Assembly: GCF_023065955.2 (NCBI RefSeq)
Contig: NW_026622963.1
Coordinates: forward strand, 8,811,001 to 8,875,000
Direction of reading: 5' to 3'
Source of the DNA: Ursus arctos
Lineage: Eukaryota > Chordata > Mammalia > Carnivora > Ursidae
Length of the DNA stretch: 64,000 bases
Shown here: one piece after another, positions 45,450-57,724 of the stretch
Numbering within the stretch: position 1 is the first letter of the stretch
How the letters are laid out: each line of letters begins with the position of its first letter
Notes under the pieces: generated by a model
What the model was told of the DNA's origin: nothing
Databases searched by the model: none
The model's input: only the letters and a program-made list of their open reading frames with translations
Position numbers and translations under genes: made by a program

Positions 45450-46735
45450 TGGCTGTGGATGAGAGTGAAGATGGGGCATAATAAATTGTTTACCAAATTC
45501 TCGAATATTAGAGCTAGGGAACTACTTAAAGCTTGATATCAATATATCTAGAACCATAAAAAAGGCATTTAGTGCCTAGTTGTACTCTTGCAGAATGCTA
45601 TATCCTGAGAAATTATATAGGCTGCAAACACAGAAAAGGATGAATAAAGTTACATTGAAGGATGACTGATCTATAATTGTGTTTTGAGGAATATTTAATT
45701 TCTGAGACTGCCCAACACGTTCCTTCATACCTTCTCTCAACACCCCTTCAAACCCTTTCTCCTAAGGCATCTGCATTGGGTGCATTGGCTCAGATGCATA
45801 TGGGTAACTCTCGGATTCTTATCCTGCAACCAGAGGCCATGGACATTTGGCTATTGTAAGGAGTTCATTGTTATTACAGTTATTTTTCCCTTCTTTTTGC
45901 AAAGCTCTTCATAATTGCTTATGAGGAATGGCACTTTTCAACAGTTTTCAAATGTTTGGCATAAAGCCACAGCTACAGTGACAAGAGATGAAGTTGGCTT
46001 TTGCAGTGCTTTTGAAAACTGAACATTTGTACCTTCCTTTGAATCTGTGCTGAAGCATCCTACCTGCTGTGATCAGTTTCAGCCTAGGTCTGTCATTTTT
46101 CTTTTTGGAAAAACGAAAGAGAAAACAAGATTTGTTCTATTTTATGTGCACTGTGACTATTGTGCAATAGTAATAATAAAAGATGAGCCATCTAAAGAAC
46201 TGTACTAAGTCCCATGTGAATTTCTTATTTTAAAAATATGTGGTACCTGCAGTAAAAAATATGTGTTAGGTAAAGCATAAAAATATATTATTGTGAAGGA
46301 TAGAGTCATTCTGGTCATTTTTTCCCTAGGGAACTTTCAAGCTGAACCTTGGTTTAAAGTACTTTGAGTTTTTTCATTTTTTTTCTAGAAATTATAGGAA
46401 GAACTGATCTGGTATTGTTCTATATAGTTTTTAATTACAGAAATTTTGTCACGATGGCCACATGCTAGTTGCCACAAAAATGTTGACTCAAGAGAAAATA
46501 TGGATAGTACAACAAGTCTCCTAAGGCTTGAAATCCTGGTTGAGAGGGGAGGTCAAGTCTGAGACGTAAATATTATATATAGAACATCTTATATATGTAT
46601 ATCTATTTGATTCATTTGTCTGAATTGAATTATTCTTATGAAAAGTAACTATCTGGAGATAAATTAACCAACAGTTTGGAAGCAAATAAGCTTTTTATAA
46701 TACTGTAAAAAAAAAGTGTGAAAAAAATCAAGGGT
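45450..46735. other. Single-copy intronic sequence
   Basis: AT-rich; no exon, gene or confident repeat. Confidence 0.4.
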
Positions 46736-46737
46736 TT

Positions 46738-46915
46738 AGAACTATGCTACTCAGACTTCATTGTGCATAGAAATCACAAGGGGATTCTTTTTTAATGCAA
46801 ATTCCGACTCAGTAGGTCTGGTATGCGGAACAAAATTCTGTTGTTCTAGCAAGTTTCCAGGTGATGCTGATGCTGCTGGTTGTAGAACCATACTTAGAGA
46901 GGCAAGGGTTTAGAA
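46738..46915 (+). mobile_element. MER5-like hAT element
   Basis: CTCAGACTTCATTGTGCATAG then AAATCACAAGGGGATTC, AATTCCGACTCAGTAGGTCTG and CAAGTTTCCAGGTGATGCTGA give the MER5A/B layout with inverted-repeat-like ends. Confidence 0.75.
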
Positions 46916-46919
46916 GAAC

Positions 46920-47595
46920 TTGCATGAAATGGGCAGCCATACAGTAAAATTAATAAAATGAATTCATGGAGTTATGAAGTAAGGCAGTCAGATTCATAAT
47001 GAATATGCAAATGTCTTGTTAATAGGGTTAATATTTAAGCCATCTGTCATTTAAGTGGAATGAGCAAATGAAATACAAACTTGAACTTGGTTTTAATTCC
47101 TTACATCTGTTAGCCCAAGCCTTTCTGAAAAGATTATCATAATAACAGATTGGTCCATTTTGTGTATTTTATATCTGAATATAATTTAGCCTACTAATTT
47201 GAGAATAATTTTGAAAGGTGATGTTAAATTGTAGTTTGCTTTTAAATTAAAGTTTTATCATGTTTTTCAGATTCCAGGATTTCTTAGCCATGCCCTAATT
47301 GGTTGAACCTGACAATTTATTTTTTCCTTTCAAAGGGAAAAAAAATCAACCTTTAATTTTTATAGGAGGAACTTAAAATAATTGCCCTACTTAGAAATTA
47401 AGAAATAGAATATGAAGTTTGTACTTGAGATGAACTTCTAAATGCAGATTGAACATAAGATATACTCTCAACAGTGTCCTTTTTTCATTGTATTCCTAGT
47501 GCCTGCATATTAACTCGCATGTGGTTGCTTGTTGCTCAGTGAATGTTTGAGTGTGTACTAACGTTTCCAAACTTTCCTTACGATACTGTGATAAT
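46920..47595. other. Single-copy intronic sequence
   Basis: AT-rich; nothing recognisable. Confidence 0.4.
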
Positions 47596-47599
47596 TATG

Positions 47600-47830
47600 G
47601 CATGATAGTTACTATTTATTAGGTATATACTTTGGTTTATTTCTTACAGAAGTCCTATAAAGCAAATATTGTCATACCGTTTTATAGATAGGTAAACTAA
47701 AACTCAAAGAGGTTCAGTGGCTTGCCCAGGAACACAGGGATAAGTTAAGAATAAGGAATTTATTCAGAGCCTGGTTTTCCTGCCTCTAAAGATTGTGCTT
47801 TTAACCACTATGCTGTTTGTCTTCAAAGTG
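47600..47830 (-). mobile_element. MIR SINE, antisense, nearly full length
   Basis: CCGTTTTATAGATAGGTAAAC, CAGTGGCTTGCCCAGGAACAC and GTGCTTTTAACCACTATGCTG (reversed head) are in order. Confidence 0.85.
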
Positions 47831-47989
47831 TTAATATTTTATATAGGGAATAGCACTTCAATTACGTAGATGAAGGATTTTGAGATTCACACAAGAACGC
47901 AAATGATAAAAATGATAGTTTTTTTTAAGGAAAAATGTAAGATTCAGTAAAACCCAAAGAAAATGATTTTTAAAATAGTAAAATTGTAG

Positions 47990-48790
47990 TTCTTCTTTAC
48001 ATGTGTGGTAAGTTTTGATTGGATGCCTGATGTTGTGAATTTTGCCCTGTTGGATGCAGGATATTTTTGTGTCCCTATATATATTCTTGAATTTTCTGGG
48101 ATAAGTTATCTGGAAACAGTTTGATCCTTTCAAGTCTTGCTTTTAAGCTGTGTCAGGTGGGACCAGAGCAGCATTTGACCTAAGGCTAATTTTTTTCTCA
48201 CTCCTGAGGCAAAACTCTTCAGGGTATTCCACCCAGTGCCCTGTAAATCATGAGGGTTTTCACCCTAGCTGATGACAACGGGCACTATTCCCTGCCCTAT
48301 GTGAGGTCTTGGGATTGTTCCCTTAAATCTTTTCAAGTGGTTCTTTGCCCAGCCTCACATACGTGTATATATATCGACGAGTTGAGGAATCTCTGCAGGT
48401 GTCAGGAGTTTTCTCTCTGGTATTCTGTCCTGTGAACTGTAGCCACACTGTCCTCCCTGGACTCACAGCTCTGTGCCCTCAACTCAGGGAAACCTCATCC
48501 TGTTCTGCCTGGGCTCCTTGGTACTTTGGCCTGGAAACTTTGTCTAAGAAGTAATCTAGGGCAGTTGTAAGGCTCACCTCCTTTGTTTTCCATTATTATC
48601 TCAGGAGTCATGGTTTTTATTACCTGACATCCAGTGTCTTGAAAACTGTTGTTTCCTCTAATTTGTTTGGTTTTTTTAGTTGTTTGAGGCAGGAGGGTAA
48701 GTTTGGTCTCTGTTACCTTGTTGGCCAGAAATGGAAGTCCATAGTGGGTCATTTGATTCAGTTCCACTTGGTCATTTTCCACTTCAGTTC
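47990..48790 (-). mobile_element. Old L1 3' UTR, antisense
   Basis: GATTGGATGCCTGATGTTGTG, AAACAGTTTGATCCTTTCAAG, ACATCCAGTGTCTTGAAAAC and GGTAAGTTTGGTCTCTGTTAC match the reversed 3' UTR of old L1M-type elements. Confidence 0.8.
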
Positions 48791-48949
48791 ATCAGTCTGA
48801 CAAAATACTATTAAATTGTCTACTGGCTGCTTAGCATTTAGTTAGGCACTAGAGAGGCTATGGAACTGTCCTTGTGTTTCATCACCATCTTAAAATATCG
48901 GAGCACTCAAGCACAGGATTATAAGAATGGGTAGGGCCTGATCATAGAG

Positions 48950-49120
48950 AAGTGTTTGTCAAGGTGTAATGGGCTGACTGCTTTCAACAGTCCTTTGGGG
49001 TGCTTGTTGAAAATGCAGTTTCATGATTCCTGTGCTAGACCTAATGAATCAAAATCTCTGGGGGTGACGCTCTAGTTATGTTTACATACTGCAGTCCATC
49101 CTCATGCCCCAATTCTGAAG
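48950..49120 (+). mobile_element. MER5-like hAT element, tentative
   Basis: CTTGTTGAAAATGCAGTTTCA, AGACCTAATGAATCAAAATC and TCTGGGGGTGACGC fit the MER5/MER58 group. Confidence 0.6.
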
Positions 49121-49149
49121 AAAGTTGGGGATGAGGGAATAGTTGACAA

Positions 49150-49380
49150 AGTAATACTGATACTATATGGCTCTTTACAATTTGTATTTTCGTCAGCCTC
49201 TTCCAATTTAATTCTCACCACTCTTTAGATATATCTTACTACCATTTTATAGAAGAAGCTGAGGCCTGCCTAGGTTAAATGGCTTGTCAAAGATTTACAT
49301 AGGAAGTAGAACTCATTCTAAAACTCAGGTCTTCCTCAAGCCAGTCCTCATTGTGCTGTACCCCACCCACTTTCTACAGT
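49150..49380 (-). mobile_element. MIR SINE, antisense
   Basis: ACTACCATTTTATAGAAGAAG, CTAGGTTAAATGGCTTGTC and AGCCAGTCCTCATTGTGCTG. Confidence 0.75.
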
Positions 49381-49489
49381 GGTATTTTCTCTTATGTGGA
49401 TGTAGGAGTCTCATTGAGAGTTATTGTTTCATGCAGCTTGTGGTTTTTTTTTTTTTTTAAGAGTTAACAGGTTTTATTTTGTATTAATT

Positions 49490-50200
49490 AGGATTGATAT
49501 TGACTCTGAGTAACAGAAAATATGAAATAACAGTGGATTAAATAAGGTGAAAATTTATTATTCTCCACATGAAAGTGCAGGGCTGGTATGACATTCCACA
49601 ATATCAGGAACTAAGGAGCCTTCTGTTTTGTTCCTCTGCCAGGCGTGGCCATGGTCTAATAGTCCAAGATAGAAGTGATATTTAGACAGCTTGGTGGAGG
49701 AAGGGATCAAGAAGTAACAAAAGGGGGGCGCCTGGGTGGCTCAGTCGTTAAGCGTCTGCCTTTGGCTCAGGGTGTGATCCCGGCGTTCTGGGATCAAGCC
49801 CCACATCAGGCTCCTCCGCTGGGAGCCTGCTTCTTCCTCTCCCACTCCCCCTGCTTGTGTTCCCTCTCTTGCTGGCTGTCTCTCTGTCTGTCAAATAAAT
49901 AAATTTTAAAAAATCTAAAAAGAAAAAAGAAGAAGAAGTAACAAAAGGATATATACTTGCCGTCTCTTAAGGAAGATTTCCCATAAGCTGCCACATGATA
50001 CTACCTCCTACAGCACAGTGGCCAGAACTTAGAGCTGTGGCAATCCTAACTACATGGACAGCTGGCATATGTAGTCTGTATTCCGCAAGATCATGTGTCC
50101 AGCTAAAACCCAGGGGTTCTATTACCATATAGAAAGGAAAATGGGTACTGGAGAACAGCTAGAAATGTGCCACACACTTTCCTCTTCTGAATCTGGAGAC
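49490..50200. mobile_element. Ancient interspersed repeat, family not assigned (copy 3 of 3), interrupted by a SINE
   Basis: CTGAGTAACAGAAAATATGAA, AATTTATTATTCTCCACATG and the later GAACTTAGAGCTGTGGCAATC / AAGATCATGTGTCCAGC parts share the layout of the copies at 975 and 26556. The SINE at 49725-49932 splits it. Confidence 0.4.
49725..49932 (+). mobile_element. CAN-SINE, sense, young subfamily
   Basis: GGCGCCTGGGTGGCTCAGTC head and CTTGCTGGCTGTCTCTC body. Perfect 16-bp duplication AAGAAGTAACAAAAGG at 49709-49724 and 49933-49948. It is the only sense SINE in this intron. Confidence 0.96.
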
Positions 50201-50255
50201 TTGTAAGAAATGAAGGCTTATTCCTAGGGTCCCTGGCTGGAATTCAAGGGCATTT

Positions 50256-50335
50256 GCTTGCTTGCTTGCTTGCTTGCTTGCTTTCTTTTCTTTTCTTTTC
50301 TTTTCTTTTCTTTTCTTTTCTTTTCTTTTCTTTCT
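50256..50335 (+). repeat. Compound microsatellite (CTTG)n(CTTTT)n
   Basis: About seven CTTG units directly followed by about ten TTTTC units, grown from the SINE tail. Very likely length-polymorphic. Confidence 0.9.
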
Positions 50336-50535
50336 TTTTTTCTTTCTTTTTTAGATTTTTGCATTTATTTGAGAGAGAGAGAACACAAGCAGGGGGAGTG
50401 GCAGAGGGAGAGGGAGAGGGAGAAGCAAACTCCCCACCAAGCAGGGAGCCTGATGCAAGGCTCAGTCCCAGGGCCGTGGGATCATGACCTGAGCTGAAAG
50501 CAGATACTTAGCCAACTGAGCCACCCAGGTACCCC
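50256..50535 (-). mobile_element. CAN-SINE with expanded CTTG/CTTTT tail, antisense (first of two at one target)
   Basis: The reversed tail has expanded into (CTTG)n at about 50256-50282 and (CTTTT)n at about 50283-50330. The SINE body runs to the head at 50535 (GAGCCACCCAGGTACCCC). Duplication TCAAGGGCATTT at 50244-50255 and 50536-50547. Confidence 0.93.
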
Positions 50536-50550
50536 TCAAGGGCATTTTCT

Positions 50551-50758
50551 TTCTTTCTTTTTTTTTTTTTTAAGATTTTATTTATTTATTCGACAGGATA
50601 GAGACAGCCAGCGAGAGAGGGAACACAAGTAGGGTGAGTGGGAGAGGAAGAAGCAGGCTCCTAGCGGAGGAGCCTGATGTGGGGCTCGATCCCATAACGC
50701 CAGGATCACGCCCTGAGCCGAAGGCAGACGCTTAACCGCTGTGCCACCCAGGCGCCCC
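50551..50758 (-). mobile_element. CAN-SINE, antisense, young subfamily (second of two at one target)
   Basis: Duplication TCAAGGGCATTTTCT at 50536-50550 and 50759-50773. The left copy is also the right duplication of the preceding SINE, so the target sequence now exists in three copies. Confidence 0.95.
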
Positions 50759-50779
50759 TCAAGGGCATTTTCTAATAAC

Positions 50780-51316
50780 AATAGCAATAACCAAAATGCC
50801 TGTTATTTAGTGCGTAATTACAATATGGCCATAGACATATACATTACTTGTGGCTTTTTTTTTTTTTTTTTTTGGTCTGTGTGTTATGCTCTTGTAATTG
50901 TGTTTATTATTATTATTACTATTAACACTTAGCATTTCTATGCAAAAGCAGAAACAAAATACTGAATTTTACAGTTTGGTAATGGTTATGTAGCAGAATC
51001 ACTTTCATTAGCATATATATTCTATTAGTTTGTTGAAATAATTTATGAGTCACTTTAGTTACCAAGAGGGAAGCAGCTGACAGCCTACTTAGCAATCTTG
51101 CATGTTTTTCATATTTTGTAATGCATAAATCCCTTAGGGCCAATATATAGAGCTGTGACACTTTCTGAGAGGTCTTAAAAGCAGGAAAAAAAAACCCTTA
51201 ATTGAGTACATAAGTTGTCACATCTGAAGAGTAACACTGTTTTAACCTTTCATCTAAGATAAGTACATTTGAAATACTTTTCTGTATTTTCATGTATTTC
51301 TTTTAACTTTTTTCTG
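50780..51316. other. Single-copy intronic sequence
   Basis: AT-rich with a poly-T run at about 50856-50873. No exon or named repeat. Confidence 0.4.
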
Positions 51317-51326
51317 TTTAACTTTA

Positions 51327-51541
51327 TTTATTTATTTAAAAAAATTTTTTTAGAGAGGGAGATGGGAGGGTGGGACAGAGGGCAAGAGGGAGAGAGAGAA
51401 CCTTAAGCAGTCTCCACACGCAGCACAGAACCCAATACGGGGCTCTGTACAGCAACCCATGAGATCATAACCTGAGCTGAAATCAAAAGTCAGTCACTTA
51501 ACTGACTGAGCCATCTAGACACCCCCTTTTCTTTCTTTTTT
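51327..51541 (-). mobile_element. CAN-SINE, antisense, old copy
   Basis: Diverged body and head (GACTGAGCCATCTAGACACC). Flanked by TTTAACTTTA at 51317-51326 and 51542-51551. Confidence 0.85.
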
Positions 51542-51734
51542 TTTAACTTTAGATTAGTGTCATAGTACAGTCTTGCCCAAATACATGCATATAAAATATT
51601 AGAAGACTCTGATTTAACCAGTGTGTAAGCTGTGCCTGAAAAGCCAACTTGTAATATAGGCAAGTTATATATTTGAGTGTGTCTTACCATATTGATGTTG
51701 AAATACCGCAATAGACAGAGGTCAAGTTGATGTA

Positions 51735-53445
51735 AATCTTCTTCACCCCATTTTAATGAGTTTTAGGTGTATAACATAATGATTTCAAATATGTATATAT
51801 TGTGAAATGATTACCACAATAAGTTTAGTTAATATCCATAACCTTACATAGTCACAAATGTTTTTCCTTGTGATGAGAACTTTTTTTTTTAAAGATTTTC
51901 TTTATTTATTTGATGGAGAGATAGAGCATGAGCAGGGGGAGGGGCAGAGGGAAAAGGACAAGCGGACTCCCCTCTCAAAGTGGAGCTCTTCACAGGGCTT
52001 AATGGAGGGGCGGGGAGAGGTTGGATCCCAGGACCCTGAGATCATGACTTGAGTGGACAGAACCACCCAGGTGCCCTAGTGATGAGAACTTTAAAGATCT
52101 ATCCCCAGCAAGTTTCAAATATACAATACAATATTGTTAGCTATAGTCATCATATTGTATATTAACATCCCCAGAACTTATACGTGGAAGCTTGTACCTT
52201 TTGATCACGTTCAGGTATTTTGTCCACCCCCCATCTCTATTCTCCACCAATCCATTCTCTGCTTCTATGAGTTTGGTTTTATTTAGGTTTCACATGTAGG
52301 TAAGATAGCAGTATTTATCTTTCTGTGTCTGGCTTATTTCACTTAGTATAATGCCTTCAAGGTTCATTCATATTGTCGCAAATGGCAGGGTTTCCTTCTT
52401 TTTATGGCTGAGTAATATTCTATTGTATGTATGTGTATATGTCTCAGATTATCTTTATTCTTTCATCTGTCCAAGTCTTGACTATTACAAACAATGCTGC
52501 AGTGATCAAGGAGGTGCATATATCTCTTCAAGATAGTGATTTCATTGCCTTCAGGTATGTACCTGGAAGTGGATTTGCTGGATCATGCGGTATTTCTTTG
52601 AAATTTTTTTTTGGAGGAAACTTTATATTGTTTTCCTTTGTGGTTGTACCAATTTAGATTCTCACCAACAGCATACAAGTGTTCCCTTTTCTCCATGTCC
52701 TTGCCATCATGTGTTATCTTGTGTCTTTTTGATAATAGCCATTCTAACACATGTGAGGTGATAACTCGTGATTTTTCATTTATATGTCCCTGATGATTAG
52801 TGATATTGAACACCAGAATATGTATCTTTTGAACATCTTTGGGAAAATGTCTTTTCAGGTCCTTTGCCCATTAAAAAATTGGATTATTTGCTTTTTTGCT
52901 GTTGAGTTACATGAGTTGCTTACGTATTTTTGGATGTTAAGCCCCTGTTAGATATGTGGTTTGCAAATATTTTCTCCCATTCCATGGTTGTCTTTTCATT
53001 TTATTAATCATTTCTTTTGCTGCGCAGAAACTTGTTAGTTTGATGTAGTCCACTTGCCTGTTTTTGCTTCTGTTGCTTGTGCTTTAGGTATCATATCCAA
53101 CAAATCGTTACCTAGACTAGTGTCAAAGAGCTTTTTCCCTGTGTTTTCTTTTAGAAGTTTTATGGCTTCAGGTCCTACGTTTTAGTCTTCAATCCCCTTT
53201 GAGTTAATTTTTGTGAGTGATGTAAGACGGGGGACTAGTTTCATTTTTTTTACATGTGAATATCCGGTTTTCCCAGCACTGGGTTTATTGAAGAGACTAT
53301 CTTTTTTCCATTGAGTATTCTTGGCTCCCTTGTCAAATATTAGTTGACTGTATATGCATGGGTTTATTTCTGGGTTCTCTATTATGTTCCATTGGTCTGT
53401 GTGCCTGTTTTTATGCCAATACCATACATACGTTTTTTATGACCT
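51735..53445 (-). mobile_element. L1 3' region, antisense, with a nested SINE
   Basis: GAGTTTTAGGTGTATAACATA, TGTGTCTGGCTTATTTCACTT, GCTGGATCATGCGGTATTTC, CTTTGCCCATTAAAAAATTGG and GCATGGGTTTATTTCTGGG in consensus reversed order. Confidence 0.88.
51884..52078 (-). mobile_element. CAN-SINE, antisense, diverged
   Basis: Perfect duplication GTGATGAGAACTTT at 51870-51883 and 52079-52092. The body carries an unusual GGAGGGGCGGGGAGAGG insertion near 52003. Confidence 0.92.
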
Positions 53446-53830
53446 AAATCTTAAGCCACATTTAGGTTAGGAACTAGAAGGAAGAGAAGATGTGAATATG
53501 ATAAATGTTTTCTCTGACACCTTAAAATTAAGATCTTTTTGTGTGATGACTTGGTCATTAGAGATAACATTTTTCTTTGAGCTTTCCGTATTGTGCTAAT
53601 GTGAACATTCCAGTAAAATGCTAAATCATCATTCATTAAAAGTATTTCCCAAGAACTGGAAATAAGTAATTTTTTTCCTCAGACGTCTAGATTATATTAG
53701 GCATTGTGATATTTGGAATTTGTAGAGTTAGGACACTGCATGTAGTATCCTTGTCCTTAGCAGTAAGTTGAATACCTTTACTTAATCATACTTATACCTA
53801 GTCAACAAAGAAAATGGAAGCCTCTAGTAA
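53446..53830. other. Single-copy intronic sequence
   Basis: Nothing recognisable. Confidence 0.35.
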
Positions 53831-53834
53831 AACT

Positions 53835-54730
53835 TTTTGTTATAAAGAAATTAAAACATAAAGATACAGAAAATAATGTAGTAAACCCACATGTATGTGT
53901 CACCAGCTTCAACAGTCATCAGCTCACGACCAGTCTGGTTTCCTCTATATCCTATCCATGTCCATTGTGTTAATATGAAGGAAATTTCAGATATCATACC
54001 ATTTTATCAATTATTTCAATTATCTCTAAAAGGTAAGGACTTTAAAAAAAAAAACACCATTTTTGCCCTAAAAAGTTCCTTGATATTATCAAATATTCAG
54101 TGTTCAAATTTCTAGTAGTCTCTTAAGTGTCATAATTCTCTTTCAACAGGACCATCCATTGTGATTGGTATATCTTTTAATCTCTATGTTTTCTTTGATG
54201 TGTTTCCCTGACCCACCTTTCTCCCTTCCTTGCAATTTGTTGGGAAAAAAACCCAAAAAAACAAAAAAACAGGTTCTACAGAGTTTTTTGGATTTTGCCG
54301 ACTGCATCTCCGTGGTGCAGTTAATATGATCCTTTGGCCTCTGTATTTCTTGTGAATTGATAGTTGAAGCTGGAAGTGTGATCAAGTTCAGGTTGGGTTT
54401 TTTTGTTTTTGTTTTTTTGGCAAGAGTACTTAAAGGGGTTTGGTTTTCTTCCTGTTGGAAGTATATAGTACCTGGTTTATTTCTCTTTGTGATGTTGCAG
54501 CTAGAGCCTAGAGCTCTGGAGCCGTTAATTAGGAGTTGCAAAAGGTGATAATCTAATTTTATCGGTTTTTTTCTTCATTTATTATTTGGAATATAAAAAT
54601 ATTTCATATTCTGTATAGAAGTAAGAAAAAGTTCTTCATATTTACTAAAGTTTACATGGTGATTGGTTTGTGTAGGAGAGGTAGGATAAATGCTTAATTC
54701 TTTGCCATCATTTACCACTTAAAATTTTTT
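53835..54730 (-). mobile_element. Old L1-like sequence, antisense
   Basis: TGTCACCAGCTTCAACAGTCA, TTCCTTGATATTATCAAATAT and CTTTCAACAGGACCATCCATTG have the layout of a reversed old L1 3' region; subfamily not assigned. Confidence 0.5.
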
Positions 54731-55251
54731 TTTTAGAATCCTCTAATGCTGGAGAGTGACTTTTTTATTTTTAAGACTGGAAGCTTTTAAGGTCTTCCTC
54801 TATCCTTTCGATTCAGAATTTTTATCAGGATGTGTCTAGTATGTTGATTTCCCCACCCCCCACCATCAATGCGTGGGACTTGAACCACTTGTATTTTCTG
54901 TCTCATGCCTTTCTGCAATCATGGGATAGTTCCTGTTTGTTGAATCATTGCTTTTCCTCAGTCTCTTTCTCCCTCTCGGCTTTAGCTGTTATTAACATTT
55001 GTTCTGGATCTGAGTCTTTGCTCCATATTATCTTATCTTACACACATGAGTTCTTCCTCTTTGTAGTTTTGCTCTGTGTTTCTAAATATTTCTCCTGCTT
55101 GCTTTTTCAGACCATTAATTTGGTTTCAACAATGTCCATCCTGTTCTTCAATTAAGCAACTGAGTTTTTTCCTTAGTTTTTATATTTATAAGTCCTATAT
55201 TTAGCTCTAAGACTCTGCTTAAGTGTTCTTAATTATATGTATTACTATAAT

Positions 55252-55288
<37 letters not shown>

Positions 55289-56035
55289 TTTGTTTGTTTT
55301 TGTTTTTTGTTCAGGCTGTTGTGCATCTCCTTTGACAGTTTTATTCCACTAGGAGCCACCTATTCTGGGTTTTCTGTTTGTTCTTCATTACATTAGCCTA
55401 CTGGGTATATTGTTATTTTCCTTTGTCTAACTTACGCTTCTTTTTACCCTTGTGGCTCAAGTCCTACAGTGAATGTATATCTTAAGTGGTAAATGTTGGG
55501 AGGCATATGAGTCTCAGCCTTCTGGGCCTTCCGCAAAGGAGTAGGAAGGACTCCTCTAAGTAAGTTGTCCAGCTCCATTGTGAGTTCTTAGAGGCTGGGA
55601 GACCAGTAGAAATTTCAGATACACAGGCTGGTATTGCTCTTTTCCTTGGGGTTCCATCAGTTTCTACTGGTAGATTTCTTTCCCAAGAACTGGGACATTC
55701 CTATCTTTGTCCCAGGGTTCTTTGCTCAGAGGAGGGCCTCCTTTCTCTTGGGGGTGGAGAAAATATGCCACCTCTTTTTATCTGGATCCTAGGACCTCAA
55801 CCCATCCTTCTGGCCCATTTAGATGCTGATTTTTAGTAACTGCTCAAGGAGAGGTCATTGGTATTTGATTTGAATTTGGGAAGAGAAGACTGCAAGGATG
55901 CAAACGACTGTTTTTTCTAACCTCCTTGGAAGTCTCTAATTAGACATTTTCAGAGTGTATGAGCATACTATAAAAATCTTTTGGATGAAGGATTGCAACA
56001 AATACCTGAAAAATAGTAAGTATTGAATTCCCAGT
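54731..56035. other. Intronic sequence, T-rich, unassigned
   Basis: T-rich on the + strand up to 55450, possibly an old reversed retroelement, and mixed thereafter. No exon recognised. Confidence 0.3.
55254..55286 (+). repeat. (TG)n microsatellite
   Basis: 33 bp of pure TG, a likely polymorphic marker in intron 1. Confidence 0.95.
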
Positions 56036-56039
56036 TATC

Positions 56040-56290
56040 TGGTTAACCCTCTAATGCCTTCAAGTCTTTGCTCAAGCCTTACCTTCTCAGTATGCCTACC
56101 CTGACCACCCTGTTTGTATTGTAACTTTCATGCCCTGTCTTTACACTCCTGTTCCCCTTACCTTGCTTTATTGTTTCCCTACCTCCTGTACTTTCCTATG
56201 TACAAGATAATTTACTTATTTATTATGTTTACTTATTACTTATTTACTTATTATTATGTTAAATGATGTGCCCAGAGCATCTGACACCCA
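56040..56290 (+). mobile_element. L2 3' region, sense
   Basis: CTTTGCTCAAGCCTTACCTTC, ATGCCTACCCTGACCACCCTG and the TTTACTTATTTATTATGTT part match L2. Confidence 0.75.
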
Positions 56291-57340
56291 GAATGGATAA
56301 ATTTTTAACACTCAACTCCCCTGAGTGATGACATTATTTTTATTAAATTTCCAGAAATGAAATTATTCATTTATTATGTAGATCGTAAACTCTTTTATTG
56401 AGCTTCATTATTATAATCATGGCAGTAAAATAAATAAGAAAAGGGAAATACACACTATAGTACAAGGCAGGAAAAAAAGCACAACTCTTTAGCCAATTGT
56501 TTTTACATCTAGTTAACTTCTGAACTTTGATTCTTTGCTTAGAGGCTGATATTTTATGTAATTAATCACCCACAAACTAACAAGTGATTAAAAAACCTGA
56601 ATCTCCAGTGGTACAATTTAGGCAACTGATGATAAAATTACTGTTTTATTCTTTTTTGTTCTTTAGTTTGGAACATTTAATAATTTTAAAATAATGTTAA
56701 AGGTACTGCTCAAGTTTAGTAAAATATGTTGAGTGTGAACTAAAATTTGCACTTAAACAAAAATGTTCTACCTTGTTGCTTGCACTCTTGTTTCATTGTT
56801 TAAAAATTTAAACACAAATATAAATACCAAGAGGTCCTATAAAATGACAATATTGGAGTAACTCAAATCTGTTTGTCTTTACAATCCCTGTGCTATCACT
56901 GTTTATTTTGAATATAGTTTAAATGCAGAAGAATGTAGTATCACAGGATTGAAGTGAACTCCGTCCTAAGAAAGGGTTGGAGATAAGAACTTTGCACTAA
57001 GCAAACTTGAAGTATGTCAAATCTTTGTGAGCTATTCTTGAAAAAATATATGTGGTTAAGTATGCATATATGTGGGCCAACGTTATAATTGGGAATTTCC
57101 CAAATGAATGTGTAAAAAGCAAAGTTTATTAAAGAATAAATAATAAAACTCTGACAATTTGAAGCTTACAAATGTTTTATTCAAACTTAGCAGTAACTAG
57201 CAGTTGTTTAGAACTAAGACCAACAAAAGACTTTTTCAGGGAGGGGTAGTTTATCTGTGACATTGGTTAGAATTGTGGGCACATGGTGGTAGTAAAAATC
57301 AGATTGCTTGTTAGTCTGTTTGACTATTGTGTAAAAATTC
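56291..57340. other. Single-copy AT-rich intronic sequence
   Basis: Longest repeat-poor stretch of the intron. No exon recognised. TAATTA-type cores are scattered but not clustered. Confidence 0.4.
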
Positions 57341-57344
57341 TTGA

Positions 57345-57590
57345 CAAAGCATTCCCTAATTGCCTGAACCAGGGTTGACTGCTCTCAACATCCCACCTTT
57401 AGAAGGCCACTAATTATGCTTGTTTACTGTAGTCTGTACTCTTACCCTGCATCCCATCCCACATTAGCTCCAGGTAGGCAGCTAATATTTTGTTCAATTA
57501 TGTATCCCATCTAAAAAAAATGCTTGGCATCTAGTAGGTGCTCAATAAATATTTGTTGAATGAACAAATAAATGAATGAAGTCAAGGTCA
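57345..57590 (+). mobile_element. L2 3' end, sense
   Basis: AAAGCATTCCCTAATTGCCTG at the left, and TTGGCATCTAGTAGGTGCTC followed by AATAAATATTTGTTGAATG at the end, the canonical L2 terminus. Confidence 0.8.
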
Positions 57591-57724
57591 GGGACATTCC
57601 TTTCTATGTTTTTTTCTTTCCCAAGTATTTATAAAAGAAATCACTTTATAGTGGGTACTTTGTTAATATTAACTGACTGAAATGCTTGATATGTGGTGTC
57701 TTTAATCTCTACAAAGGAATTTAG

